From NCBI GenBank assembly GCA_947471745.1, contig CANJKZ010000952.1:576001-640000 (forward strand): a stretch of 64,000 nt of DNA. Direction: 5' to 3'. This DNA comes from Closterium sp. Naga37s-1 (Eukaryota; Streptophyta; Zygnematophyceae; Desmidiales; Closteriaceae). Below, piece by piece: positions 1 to 11,697 of the stretch. Within the stretch, counting starts at the first letter, position 1, and each line of letters opens with the position of its first letter. The position numbers and the translations under genes were made by a program. A model generated the notes under the pieces. The model did not search any database, had not been told where the DNA came from, and saw nothing but the letters and a program-made list of their open reading frames with translations.

Positions 1-399
1 ATCTCGGACAAAAGCTCGAGATCCCCAGACACGGTACACAGACGCATCGCCAACCTTCCCCGTCCACCGCAGTGTAGGTGTGGTCTCCGGCAAGGAGACA
101 CGAGGCTGAAGGTTGAACTGATGCGCAGCGTACTGAACCGCGAACGGCCACAGAAAATGGGGAGCAGCCGCATGGATCATGGACGTACGAGCGACGTCCA
201 TGACCATACCAATGCGGCGCTCAGCAATCCCATTCTGCTCTGGGGAGGCCGGAAGCGTGAACGTCTGGCGGATGCCCTCCGCACGACAGAAAGCCCTCAG
301 AAGGTCGGAGGAAAACTCACCACCTCTGTCTGAGTGCAGACGTAGAACAGGAAAGTCCGAGCCGAAACTCTCTCTGGGCTGGAGACGAGCAGCGCGGAT

Positions 400-1210
400 C
401 TAGTCGATCAACACCTCAGTGACCTCACCCTTGCAGCGCAAGGGGAAGACTGTGGTGTAACGCGAGTAGTCGTCAACGACCAGCAGGAAGTAACGCTCGT
501 GACCCTGTCCACGAACGCGGGCTGGGCCCCACACGTCCATGTGGAGAGTCTGCAGAGGAGCCTCTGTCGGAGGAAACTCGGAGGAGTGAGGAGTGGCGCG
601 CTGCCGGCCCTCAACACAAGGAACACAGGTAGGGGCAGGCCCCGGAGGAAGGGGAGGGAGGGACGGGGGGAGACCTGAGACAAGGAAACGGGAGGCCATA
701 CCTCGAAGACGAGGCAGGGAGGGGTGACCAAGGCGGTGGTGCCAAAGGAGAGTCTCGTGCGACAGAGGGCGACACGAGCAGGGGGCAGACGCCGGACTAG
801 ACCTGGACGCAGCAGCAAACACCTGACCAGACGCGGCTACCTGACCGGACAAAGTAACAGGAGGAGACGCTCGACCCAGGCCGACGGGTGAACTTGGCCA
901 GGTGGCGGCCCGTTCGAGAGCAAGTGCAGTGGGTCACACGCTGACCTCCAGGGGTGAACTGGTCAACCCACACGTCCTGGAGGTCAGCTCCACTCACCAA
1001 GTTCGTAGAGAACGAGGGGAGGTGGAGTCCCGACAGCAAGCCCAACGGGGCCGCAGGACACGGTAAAACCGTGGAGGAGTGCGCAAGGACTGGGCCCCCA
1101 GAGGGGTCAGCCAGGGAGACTGCAACAGGCCGATTGAGCGGCGTGAGTGTGGTGCTGTCGCGCAAGAAAGAGAGCGAAGCACCTGAGTCAAGTGTGGAAA
1201 GTGTGCAAAG
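400..1210 (-). pseudogene. Element A protease and integrase region
   Basis: The protease-like LDSGAS motif lies near 1190. The GAG-pre-integrase motif HHRLGHPSLPRLRG lies near 705-745. The integrase start LHMDVWGPARV...YFLLVVDDYSRYTTVFPL lies at about 430-560. This is the typical copia order. The region is broken and continues beyond the left edge as the C-terminal part of integrase. Confidence 0.8.
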
Positions 1211-1444
1211 CCTCAGTAGGTGCAGTACCAGAGAGAGCAGACTCACCAGCACCTGGAGCAGCAGACTCACTAGCACCTGGAGCAGCAGACTCACTAGCAC
1301 CTAGAGCAGCAGCATCAATGCCCGGGTCGGGCGGAACACACAGGTAACAGTTTCCCTCAGCACTATCAGTCACATCATACATAGCAGCAAGGATAGCATC
1401 GAAGTCAAGATCAAAGATAGCAACATTCTGCCTAAGCAGATCAC

Positions 1445-1677
1445 TGTCGCGATATATATTTATAACTGCCTGTAGCTTTAGCTTTAGTGTAGTTATGTTT
1501 CTTTGTTGTGGTGGTGCACCTCTTTGTTTCTTTGCTATATGTTCTTGCAAACCTATAGTGAAGACACACATTCTCGACATTCCTCCTTGGCACAAGCTAC
1601 TCACGATACCCTTGGCCTAGGCTACTAAGCCTAGGCCCTTCTTAAACCCGGTTACCAGCTAAGCTAGTCTCGTGACA
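1445..1677. mobile_element. Solo LTR inserted in element A
   Basis: A 233-bp block starts TGTCGCG and ends CGTGACA. It is flanked by a perfect 5-bp duplication, ATCAC (1440-1444 and 1678-1682). Elements B and H have no such block at the matching place. It has no coding capacity. Around 1612-1640 it holds a palindrome with 10-bp arms (GGCCTAGGCT and its complement) that also occurs in the LTRs of element I. It is best read as a solo LTR of another LTR family. Confidence 0.75.
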
Positions 1678-1699
1678 ATCACCCCAGCGAGGGAGCTCA

Positions 1700-2935
1700 A
1701 CAGCGTCAGGAAACTGGGCGTGCCAGGCGTCAGTCAGGCGACCGAAGCAGCGCTGCGTAGTGTGTGGCCCTCCGCACGTCTCCCCATGGCGCCCGCCGGT
1801 GCGAAGAACGTAAGTGCAGGGACCAACACCCCCAGACCTCCCACGCCCAGCGTACCACTCACGAAGCTGCTGGGCCGACGGGGTCTCACGGGAACGCGGC
1901 TGCTGCTGGCGCTGGCTACCACCAAAGCCTCCACGCTGCGCGGCTCCACCGCGACCAGCACCACCGCCGCCGCCACCTCCACCACCGCTGCCGCTGCCTC
2001 CACCGCCGCTGCCGCTGCCTCCACCACCCCCACTGCCGCCACCGAAGCCCCCACTCCCGCCACCACCCCCGCCTCCACCGCCACCCCCTCCGCCTCCTCC
2101 ACCGCCTCCACCGCCGCCCCCACCGTCCCCTCCACCACCCTTGCCCCCCTTGCCCTTGCTGTTGCGGCACCTCCCACTAGGAGCAGACGCAGCCCCGACC
2201 TCCTCAGTGCCAACGAGGTCGACAGCAGCAGCAGAAGCAACAGAGGGGAGAAGGGGGACAGGGGAACACCCCTCAAAGAAAGGGGCGCGAGGGTCGCCGC
2301 GAGAAGCACCTACAGCAACGATACTCTTCTCAGCTGCAGTGAGGCGCTCCTCTAGCAGGTCGACGATGAGCTCGGTGGGGCAAAGGGAGAGAAAGTGGTC
2401 CCTGACTGAAGAAAGGGAGTCACGGAGGCGGGTGACTAGGTAGTAAAGGGTGATGTACATGGGCGGGGGGGGGGTTCTTGGCACAGAACTCAGTGGGAAG
2501 CACAGCGCGGTAGCGGGTGTCACTAGTGCGGAGGTGAGTAATGAGGTCAGCGACTGTGGCAAAGGCAGCAAGGTCAGGGAACAGGTATGGCAGCATGAGG
2601 CGGCTGAGAGCAGCAGTGGCAGGGGAGGAGTAGCGCGTGACAACAGCGTCATACAAAGACTTTGCAGTCTTGTACTGGCCAAAGTGCGCGCGCTCAGCAG
2701 ACGGCAGGTGACTACGAACAGCAAGACGAGCAATAGCGTCACGAGTAGTCCACTGCGAGCGAACCGTACTGTCAGCAGTGGCAGCAGGTGCAGGAGAGAC
2801 ATCGGACGTGTGATCGAACAGGGAGACTCCGTCCTTGGAGTCGCACTGGAGAAAGAGCTGTAAGTCGTCTACCCAAACCTCGAAGTCAACAACAGGACCC
2901 TCAGCATCAAAGGTAAGAACAGTAGGACTAGCCAT
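1700..2935 (-). pseudogene. Element A gag region
   Basis: The gag starts near 2935 with MASPTVLTFDAEG and has a UBN2-like copia gag body (for example RSHLPSAERAHF, then SLYDAVVTRYSSP). A Gly-rich tract follows (about 1950-2170), then a zinc-knuckle-like motif of unusual spacing, C-X13-C-X3-H-X4-C (about 1750-1840). The same motif occurs in elements B and H. It is a broken fossil. The assignment rests on similarity to the family and on position between leader and protease. Confidence 0.75.
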
Positions 2936-2949
2936 AGCGGCAGAAACAG

Positions 2950-3720
2950 CAGTAGCAGCAGGAGCAGCAGTAGCAGCAGAAGCAGCAGAGGCAGGGCAGT
3001 GCGGCTCAGTAGGGCGGCGCGGCTCGGTAGGGCGGCGCGGCTAGAATGGCGGCGCGGCTCGGCAGGGCGGCGCGGCTCGGCAGGGCGGCGCGGCTCGGCG
3101 GAGCGGCGCGGCTCGGCTGGGCGGCGCGGGTGCTTACCAGGGGCGGGTGCAGGGCAGGGCCGCAGCTAGCGATTAGGTCATGGCCGCGACTGGGGCGGCA
3201 GCAGAGCAGGGCCGCGACTGGGCGGCGGTAGAGCAGGGCCGCGACTGGGGCGGCTGAAGGGCAGGGCCGCGACGAGTCGGCGGCAGAGCAGGGCCGCGAC
3301 AGGGTGGCAGCAGGGCAGGGCCGCGGCTGGGTGGCGGTAGAGCAGGGCCGCGACGAGCAGCGGCAGGGCAGAGGCCGCGGCGGGCGGCAAGGTCGGGGCC
3401 GCGACGAGGGGCGGCAGGGTAGGGCCGCGACGGGCGGCTAGGGTAGGCCGCGACGGGCGGCAAGGCAGGGCCGCAGGCGGCGGCAGGGCAGAGCCGCGAC
3501 TAGGCGGCTAGGTCGGGGCCGCGACTTGGGGCGGCAGAGCAGGGCCGCGACGTAGGGCGGCAGGAGAGGGCCGCGACGAGCGGCAAAGCAGGGCCGCGAC
3601 GGGCGGCAAAGCAGGGCCGCGACGGGCGGCTCAGGCAGGGTCGCGACTAGTGCGACAGCAGGGCAGGGCGCGCGACGGCGCAGGAGAGGCAGGCGCGACA
3701 GCGCGCTACGGGCAGGTAGG
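2950..3720 (-). repeat. GC-rich tandem-repeat leader of element A
   Basis: Degenerate tandem units of roughly 20-50 bp built on CAGGGCCGCGAC and GGGCGGCA lie between the primer-binding site and the gag start. The open frames across it on both strands are by-products of the repeat. Confidence 0.75.
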
Positions 3721-3739
3721 AAACCTGCTCAGAATACCA

Positions 3740-3869
3740 TGTTAGAATGAGAACGAAGGAATGATTGAACTAGAAAGCAGGTGGGTACAAGTAGGAAACC
3801 TAAAAGTGTTGTACCCTATATTGACTACCCCACTACAGCCTACACAGACTATGTCATATATGTTTGACA
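3740..3869 (-). repeat. 5' LTR of element A
   Basis: A 130-bp TG...CA repeat that closely matches the LTRs of element B in reverse orientation. The primer-binding site and leader lie on its left side, which makes it the 5' LTR of a minus-strand element. Confidence 0.85.
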
Positions 3870-5451
3870 AGTTTTGCTTTTTTCGGATCATTTCCTGATC
3901 GCCAGCTCGATCCGCGGCTACTGGCGATTCTTGTTTTTTTACTTCGGGTGTGCCGCACCGTTCTTGCCATGTAGCTCCGCGTGTGCAAATTTCGCACGTT
4001 TTGTATCTCGTCGGCCGCTGCTTCACATCAATCTTGTCGATATCCATCAAGTCGGCGGTCGTGGGGGATGCCGATCGCTCCTAGCCGAGATTCCTATTCG
4101 GCTGGGTGCATTGTATTCTGTGGTGCGCTAAGAAATGTCCCTACAGCTGCAGTAATTTGCAACGATGAATTGTTGGCAGATCCTGCCTTATGCAGACCCC
4201 CCCCTGTGACGTGCAGAAGCAATGTCAGCAGCAATCTGTTCGAAACGGTAGCCCTGAGCCTTCTCGCAAGCCGCTTGGACGCAGATCCATTCTTCCCTCA
4301 ACCCTCTCGTAAAGGTCAGGACCAAAGCCCGATCCTTCAGTGTGCGTTTCATCAGATCTGAAATTTTCGGCGAGGCCATTGCGGGGAAGACCATGGAGGG
4401 CAGCGAGGTGAAGTGCGACAAGCAAATTCAAGGTAAGCAGTTTTCTCCTTATACTGTTGATGTCGTTAACCTTTTTTCTCTGACAGTTTCCATCTTCCCA
4501 TGTTGTCCTGTCGAGGGTTCACATGATTGTCATGGTAGCGGGGCATATGTTGACCTCCGCAGTAATCACATGTGAGGCTTGGGTAGTGAATCATGAACTT
4601 CCGTCCCGGCAATGACATCAACTCGAGGAAGTGAGGCCAGCGGTAAATGCCAGCAGCATGTTGGATAACCAAACCCCTGATCCGGCCTGTATCCATGCCA
4701 GACACATGATCTGCTATCCGGTGGAAGTCGAAACCGCTTGCAAACGCGCTCCTCCCCCTCTTAACCAGAGCCGCCTCAACCATCATACGACGCACCATGT
4801 CCAGCGAAATCTCACAGGTACGTACTTGAGCACCACTTCAACCGCATATGGGTTAAGAGTGCGTTCCCTGAGGAAGCGTGCATCTTCAGGGTACTGCCAG
4901 GTAAGCTGCAGGAAGTGGTCGTCAGCGCATTCATGTTCAATAACTTGTCTACGCACAAACTCTGCAACATTGGCATTATCAAAGGTAACTTTCAGCCAGC
5001 CAAAACTTCTGACGGGAGAGCCTGGAACTTCGTCGTGTGTAGCAGATCGGGTGACAGATCATCCTTCCAGAGCTCAAGCATTGCCGTGACAGTGGCCTTA
5101 GTGCGTGGAACTTCCGCATTCTTGTTAAACGTCACAAGAAGCGTTAGCAAATCTTTGGTCGGGAAGCAACATTGTTGGCCACCAGCAGGTCAAACATCTC
5201 GTCCGCGTCATCACATAGGTAACCATCACCCTCTTCCGGCTCCAACTTAGGAGCAGCCGTTTCACCGCCAGAATCACCATCTTCGTCTCCATTGTTGTCA
5301 TTGTTGTTGGCTGCATCATTCGCATTCACTTCTTCCACCCTTTCCTTTTGTAGACCCTTTGTTCGGCAACGCAGGTTTGTCGGGCTGCTGCTGAAGCAGT
5401 GGATCTGCCGAGGAGCTCGGCATTGACTTCTCAAGCGGGTTCAGCGTGGAT
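3870..5451 (-). other. Old gene-like sequence J, part 1 (unidentified)
   Basis: This is the sequence between elements A and B. Several minus-strand stretches look protein-like, including an acidic, Asn/Asp-rich piece (about 5150-5430), a piece with a Cys/His cluster CDYCGGQHMPRYH (about 4530-4570), and a piece ending IAADIASARHRGGSA (about 4190-4420). The last two are faintly reminiscent of a retroelement gag, but I cannot assign a family. It appears to continue across element B at 11698-12198. It may be a fossil element or a decayed host gene. Confidence 0.35.
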
Positions 5452-5582
5452 TGTCAAACATATATGCTATAGTCTGTGTAGGCTGTAGTGGGGTAGTTCA
5501 TATAGGGTGCAACACTTTTAGGTTTCCTACTTGTACCCACCTGTTTGCTAGTTCAGTCATTCCTTCCTTCACTATTCTGACA
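5452..5582 (+). repeat. 5' LTR of element B
   Basis: 131 bp, from TGTCAAACAT to CTATTCTGACA, followed directly by the primer-binding site. It differs from the 3' LTR at one base. Confidence 0.92.
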
Positions 5583-5989
5583 TGGTATTCTGAGCAGGTT
5601 CCCCCGTGGGAACGTTTTTTTTTAGGGCCCACCACGATTTTTTTTTTTTTCCTGCCCTGCCCGAAGCGCGCTTCGCGCCTGCCTCACCTGCGCCGTCGCG
5701 CGCCCTGCCCGAGTGCCGCCCGTCGCGGCCCTGCCTTCTCGGCCCGTCGCGGCCCTGCCTTCTCGGCCCGTCGCGGCCCCCTGCCTTCTCGGCCCGTCGC
5801 GGCCTTGCCCTGTCGCCGCCTAGTCGAGGCCCCTACCTAGCCGCCTAGTCGCGGCCCTGCCTTGCCGCCCGTCGCGGCCTACCCTAGCCGCCAGTCACGG
5901 CCCCACGCACTACGCCCCTCGTCGCGGCCCCGACCTTGCCGCCCGCCGCGGCCTCTGCCCAGCCGCTACTTAGCAGTCTTGTACTGGCC

Positions 5990-6640
5990 AAAGTGCGCCC
6001 CTTTCTTTGAGGGGTGTTCCCCTGTCCCCCTTCTCCCCTCTGTTGCTTCTGCTGCTGCTGTTGACCTCGTTGGCACTGAGGAGGTCGGGGCTGCGTCTGC
6101 TCCTAGTGGGCGGCGCCGCAACAGCAAGGGCAAGGGGGGCAAGGGTGGTGGAGGGGACGGTTGGGGCGGCGGTGGAGGCGGTGGAGGAGGCGGGGGGGGT
6201 GGCGGTGGAGGTGGGGGTGGCGGTGGGAGTGGGGGCGTTGGTGGCGGCGGTAGGGGTGGTGGCGTTGGTGGCGGCGGTGGGGGTGGTGGAGGCAGCGGCA
6301 GCGGCGATGGAGGCAGCGGCAGCGGTGGTGGAGGTGGCGGCGGCGGTGGTGCTGGTCGAGGTGGAGCCGCGCAGCGTGGAGGCTTTGGTGGCAGCCAGCG
6401 CCAGCAGCAGCCGCGTTCCCGTGAGACCCCGTCGGCCCAGCAGCTTCGTGAGTGGTACGCTGGGCGTGGGAGGTCTAGGGGTGCTGGTCCCTGCACTTAC
6501 GTTCTTCGCACCGGCGGGCGCCGTGGGGAGACGTGCGGGCTGCCACACACTACGCAGCGCTGCTTCGGTCGCCTGACTGACGCCTGGCGCACCCAATTTC
6601 CTGACGCTGTTGAGCTCCCTCGCTGGGGTGATCTGCTTAA
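5990..6640 (+). pseudogene. Element B gag region
   Basis: The Gly-rich part of gag (about 6120-6360) is followed by SAQQLREWYAGRGRS and the C-X13-C-X3-H-X4-C motif (about 6494-6565). Its sequence closely follows that of element A. It is incomplete compared with gag in elements A and H. Confidence 0.7.
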
Positions 6641-6899
6641 GCAGAATGTTGCTATCTTTGATCTTGACTTCGATGCTATCCTTGCTGCCATGTATGCTGT
6701 GACTGATAGTGCTGAGGGTGACTGTTACCTGTGTGTTCCGCCTGACCCGGGCATTGAGGCTGCTGCTCTAGGTGCTAGTGAGTCTGCTGCTCCAGGTGCT
6801 AGTGAGTCCGCTTCTCCAGGTGCTAGCGACTCTGCTGCTCCAGGTGCTGGTGAGTCTGCTCTCTCTGGTACTGCACCTACTGAGGCTTTGCACACTTTC

Positions 6900-8300
6900 C
6901 ACACTTGACTCAGGTGCTTCGCGCTCTTTCTTTCGCGACAACACCACACTCATGCCGCTCAGTCGGCCTGTTGCAGTCTCCCTGGCTGACCCCTCTGGGG
7001 GCCCAGTCCTTGCGCACTCCTCCACGGTTTTACCGTGTCCTGCGGCCCCGTCGGGCTTGCTCTCGGGACTCCACCTCCCCTCGTTCTCTACGAACTTGGT
7101 GAGTGGAGCTGACCTCCAGGACGTGTGGGTTGACCAGTTCACCCCTGGAGGTCAGCGTGTGACCCACTGCACTTGCTCTCGGACGGGCCGCCACCTGGCC
7201 ACGTTCACCCGTCTGCCTGGGTCGAGTCTGTACACACTGACTACTGAGTCTCCTCCGGTTACTGCGCCTGGTCAGGTAGCCGCGTCTGGTCAGGTGTTTG
7301 CTGCCGCGTCCACGTCTGGTCCGGAGTCTGCCCCCTTCTCGTGTCGTCTCCTGTCACACCAGACTCTCCTTTGGCACCACCGCCTTGGTCACCCCTCCTT
7401 GCCTCGTCTCCGAGGTATGGCCTCCCGTACTCTTGTGTCTGGTCTCCCCCGGTCTCTCCCTCCCCTCCCACCGGGGCCTGCCCCTACCTGCGTTCCTTGC
7501 GTCGAGGGACGGCAGCGCGCCGCTCCTCACTCCTCCGAGTTCCCTCCGACGGAGGATCCCCTGCAGACTCTCCACATGGACGTGTGGGGCCCAGCCCGCG
7601 TCCGTGGACAGGGTCACGGGCGTTACTTTCTGCTGGTCGTTGACGACTACTCGCGTTACACCACAGTCTTCCCCTTGCGCCGCAACGGTGAGGTCACTGA
7701 GGTGTTGATCACTTGGATCCGCGAGAGTTTCGGCTCAGACCTTCCTGTTTTGCGTCTGCACTCCGACAGAGGTGGTGAGTTTTCCTCCGACCTTCTGCGG
7801 GCCTTCTGTCGTGTGGAGGGCATCCGCCAGACGTTCACGCTTCCGGCCTCCCCACAGCAAAATGGGATTGCTGAGCGCCGCATTGGTATGGTCATGGACG
7901 TCGCTCGTACGTCCATGATCCATGCGGCTGCTCCCCATTTTCTGTGGCCATTCGCGGTCCAGTACGCTGCGCATCAGCTCAACCTCCAGCCCCGTGTCTC
8001 CATACCGGAGACCACACCTGCTCTGCGGTGGACGGGGAAGGTTGGCGATGCGTCTGTGTTCCGTGTCTGGGGATCTCGAGCTTTTGTCCGCGATTCTTTC
8101 GCGGACAAGCTATCCTCCCGTGCTGTTCCCTGCGTCTTCCTTGGCTCCCCCCCTGACGCGCCTGGTTGGCAGTTTTACCACCCCACCTCACGTCGTGTTC
8201 TGTCCTCTCAGGACGTCACGTTTGACGAGTCGGTATCTTACTACCGTCTCTTTCCCTACCGCACTGCCCCTCTCCCCCCCCCGCCGCTCTTCCTAGCACC
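6900..8300 (+). pseudogene. Element B protease and integrase region
   Basis: The protease region lies at about 6905-7170. GAG-pre-integrase (LLWHHRLGHPSLPRLRG) lies at about 7365-7415. The integrase core (LHMDVWGPARV, LLVVDDYSRYTT, LHSDRGGEFSSD, PQQNGIAERR) covers about 7570-7900, and its C-terminal part ends near 8280. The family inserts cDNA into the nucleus. This copy is a fossil. Confidence 0.85.
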
Positions 8301-8329
8301 AGGTGCTCCTCCGGTAGACCCCCTCCCCC

Positions 8330-9180
8330 CCCAGGGTCCTGCCCCCTCAGGTGTGTCTCAGGTAGACCCTGTCGAGCCTGTCGAGGTAGCTGTCGACTCA
8401 GGTGCTGCTAGGGGTGCTGAGCCTGCGGGTGCGGGGCCTGGGGGTGCTGAGCCTGGGGTTGCTGAGTCTGAGGGTGCGGAGCCTGGGGGTGCTGAGCCTG
8501 AGCGTGCGGAGCCTGGGGATGCTGAGTCTGGGGGTGCTGAGCATGAGCGTGCTGAGTCTGGAGGTCCTCCGAGTGTCCCGTCACGGCGGGAGCCCCTCTG
8601 TCCACAGGAGCTGCATGAGTGGTACGCTCGGCGCTGTAGCCGTGATGCTGGAGCTGGGGGGCCTACTACTGGAGGTGCTGCTGGTGCTGGAGCTGCTGGA
8701 GCCGCTGGTCCTGGAGGTGCTCGTGCTGGAGGTCCTGGCGCTACTGGAGGTCCTGCTGGTGTTGGAATTGCTGGAGGTGCTGGCGCTGTTGGAGGTCCTT
8801 CTTGTGTTGGAGCTGCTGGAGGTACTAGACCGCTGGTCCCGGAGGTGCTCGTACTGGAGGTACTGGAGCTGCTGGGGCTGGTGGTGCTGCTGGAGTTGGA
8901 CCTGGAGGTGCTGGAGCTGCTGCAGCTGGAGGTGCTGCTGGAGCTGGAGCTGCTGGAGGTGCTGCAGCTGGTGGTGCTGTGGGAGTTGTAGCTGGAGACC
9001 CTGGAGCTGAGGGTACTGGTGCTGCCTCTGCTGTTTCTGGAGGCGCTGCGCGGCCGCGACCGTACTACGTTCCGCTCCTTCAGCAGGTTCTTGGCCTCCC
9101 GCCTTCTACTGGTCCTACTCCTCCCTTACTGAGTCCACCGCCTGTCCAGTCGCAGTCATAGTTACAGCTAGCCTCTCCAC
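8330..9180 (+). repeat. Low-complexity linker in element B pol
   Basis: Tandem GGTGCTGAGCCT- and GGTGCTGGAGGT-like 9-12-bp units lie between integrase and reverse transcriptase. They encode Gly/Ala/Glu/Pro-rich repeats. The same position is expanded in elements D, E and H. Confidence 0.75.
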
Positions 9181-9749
9181 TGCCTGGTCCTTCTCCTTAC
9201 TCTGGACCGACTAGAGGTCTTACGGAGCGTCGTGAGCCTGAGTCTCGCCCTGCGTCGCCTGAGTCTCGTCCTGAGTCGCCTGTTCGCGCTGTCCGCACTG
9301 GTCATCGTGTTCCGCGTGAGCGTCCTCCTCCTGTCCCCGGCACTCACTATATGACTCTGCGTCCTTCCACTGCTCCACAGCGTGTCCCTCTGTCGTCTCC
9401 TCCTGCGTCCTCTCTTCCTGACGGTTTGGACCCAGAGTCTGACTCCCTTCGTGCTGCTAGTCCTACTGTCACCCGTTTCCTCGCCACTGTTGTCACTGAC
9501 CCTTCGTTTGAGTCCACTGCTGCGTCTGCTCTAATTGCTGAGCTTGTTGACTTTGCTGCCGCCTGTCGTCTAGACTACGCCGCTAGTCTTGTTGCTGAGT
9601 CTGAGTCTGAGTCTGTCTGTCCTCCGTCCGTCGGGGGTGAGTGTGCTCTTAGCACGGACGTCCTCGAGGACAAACAGGAGGAGTTTGAGTGCTTTGCCGC
9701 TGCTTTACCTCATCTCGTGTCCATGCTGATTGCCCCTGAGGGAGACCCG

Positions 9750-11330
9750 GATGCACCAGACATCCCGACCCCGCGCTCTTACGCAGAGGCGATAGAGGGT
9801 CCCTACTCCTCTCAGTGGCAGACGGCCATGGACACAGAGATGGCTTCCTGGAAGTCCACAGGCACCTACGTTGACGAGGTTCCCCCACCTGGGGCGAACA
9901 TCGTCAGTGGCATGTGGATTTTCAGGGTGAAGCGGCCGCCGGGTTCTCCGCCTGTCTTCAAGGCGCGTTACGTTGCACGAGGCTTCAGTCAGCGAGAGGG
10001 AGTTGACATTTTCCAGACCTTCTCTCCCACCCCGAAGATGACCACTCTTCTGGTTCTGCTGCACGTCGCCGCTCAGCGTGACTACGAGCTTCACTCTCTT
10101 GACTTCAGCACTGCTTTCCTACAGAACAGCCTGTACGGGGAGATCTGGCTGCGCCGCCCACCTGGCTTCACTGGGTCGTTTCCTGCTGGTACCCAGTGGA
10201 GCCTCCGGCGGCCAGTCTACGGTCTCCGCCAGGCACCCCGTGAGTGGCACGACACACTGAGGACTACTCTTGCTGCTCTTGGGTTTGCTCCTTCTACTGC
10301 TGACCCGTCGCTGTTTCTACGCACCGACACCACTCTACCGCCGTTCTACGTTCTCGTGTACGTAGACGACTTGGTCTTTGCTACTTCTGACACTGAGGGA
10401 CTCGCCCACGTGAAGTCGGAGCTGTAGAAGAGACACACGTGCACAGATCTGGGTGAGCTGACAAGCTATCTTGGCTTGCGGATCACCCGGGACAGAGCAC
10501 AGCGCACCATTACCTTGACTCGGTCACACATGGTGCAGCAGGTCCTTCAGCGCTTCCGCTTCACGTACTCCTCGCCTCAGTCCACTCCTCTGCCTACCGG
10601 TCACTCGCTCTCAGCTCCACCTTCGGACGAGTCCGTAGAGCCGAGTGGCCCATATCCAGAGCTTGTGGGCTGCCTCATGTACCTGATGACCTGCACTCGA
10701 CCTGACCTTGCCTACCCTCTTAGCATTCTAGCACGCTATGTTGCTCCTGGCCGACACAAGAAGGAGCACATGGATGCAGCTAAGAGGGTGTTGCGCTACT
10801 TGTGCAGTACGTCGGGCATGGGGCTCGTGCTTGGAGGACGGGCTCGAGTTGTCCTCATTGGTCACGCAGACGCTTCCTGGGCTGACGACTTGGCTACGCA
10901 GCGGTCGTCACAGGGTTGCACCTTCAGTCTTGGCTCCGGCTCTGTTTCTTGGCGGTCTACCCGCTCGTCTTCCGTTCTCAGCTCCAGCTGTGAGGCTGAG
11001 ATCTACGCAGGGGCCATGGCTGCACAGGAGTTACGCTGGCTCACCTACCTGCTGACCGACCTGGGAGAGCCGCCTCGTTCTCCTCCAGTGCTGTACGTCG
11101 ACAACAAGGCCATGATTGCCTTGTGTCAGGAGCACAGACTGGATCACAGAACGAAGCACATTGCTCTGCGCTACTTCCTTGCTCGAGAGTTGCAGCAGCG
11201 TGGTCAGCTTCGTCGTGCTTACGTGGCCTCTCGGGCCTGCTGATGTCTTCACCAAGGCACTTCAGACTTGTGATCATCAGCGTTTCTGTACTGTTCTAGG
11301 CCTTGTGCCTACTGTGCCTCACTTGCTTAC
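9750..11330 (+). pseudogene. Element B reverse transcriptase and RNase H region
   Basis: This is the RVT_2-type copia reverse transcriptase. Visible motifs are MASWKSTGTYVDEVPPPG, FKARYVARGFSQREG, LDFSTAFLQ and LVYVDDLVFATSD (about 10350-10395). The RNase H-like part follows (SSSCEAEIYAGAMAAQE, about 10980-11030) and ends in ADVFTKAL-type sequence near 11260. It is broken. Confidence 0.88.
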
Positions 11331-11566
11331 TTCTTGACTCTGCTTGTACTATGATCTCTATACATATACCTGCATGCTTGCACTTGCTAGGTTGTGATCA
11401 CTGTATTGCTTGTTCTTCTTTATATAACTCTGCATGTGAACTGGCCTTGTGGCCATTTGCTTGTACTCAGACTGCGTGGTGACGTCGTGATCCACCCTGA
11501 GCTTGCTTTGCCTTTCTTGACCGGTCTTGTGACCTCTTGTTCTCCCCCACTTTGCCTATCGGGGTG

Positions 11567-11697
11567 TGTCAAACATATATGCTATAGTCTGTGTAGGCTG
11601 TAGTGGGGTAGTTCATATAGGGTACAACACTTTTAGGTTTCCTACTTGTACCCACCTGTTTGCTAGTTCAGTCATTCCTTCCTTCACTATTCTGACA
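11567..11697 (+). repeat. 3' LTR of element B
   Basis: 131 bp, preceded by a purine-rich tract (ATCGGGGTG) that matches the polypurine site seen next to the other copia LTRs here. Confidence 0.92.

Larger units (their letters stand above)
1..3869 (-). mobile_element. Ty1/copia element A, 5' part, runs off the left edge
   Basis: Read on the minus strand, the element starts with a 130-bp LTR (3740-3869). A primer-binding site resembling the initiator-Met type follows (TGGTATTCTGAGCAGG, about 3724-3739), then a GC-rich repetitive leader (about 2950-3720). The coding order is gag (about 1700-2935), protease (about 1000-1210) and integrase (about 400-850, continuing to the left edge). Protease before integrase is the copia order. 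The LTR is close to that of element B, so the two belong to one subfamily. The coding part has several breaks and also carries a solo LTR at 1445-1677. The 3' half and the far target-site duplication lie outside the window. Confidence 0.9.
5452..11697 (+). mobile_element. Ty1/copia element B, both LTRs present, very young
   Basis: Two 131-bp LTRs (5452-5582 and 11567-11697) differ at one position. The primer-binding site TGGTATTCTGAGCAGG follows at 5583, and the GC-rich leader runs to about 5960. The order is gag (about 5990-6640), protease (about 6905-7170), integrase (about 7360-8280), a low-complexity linker (about 8330-9180), reverse transcriptase (about 9750-10430) and RNase H (about 10700-11330). 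The flanks are TGGAT (5447-5451) and CGGAT (11698-11702), a duplication with one mismatch. It has both ends but is broken, with a handful of breaks and an incomplete gag. It sits inside sequence J. Confidence 0.92.
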
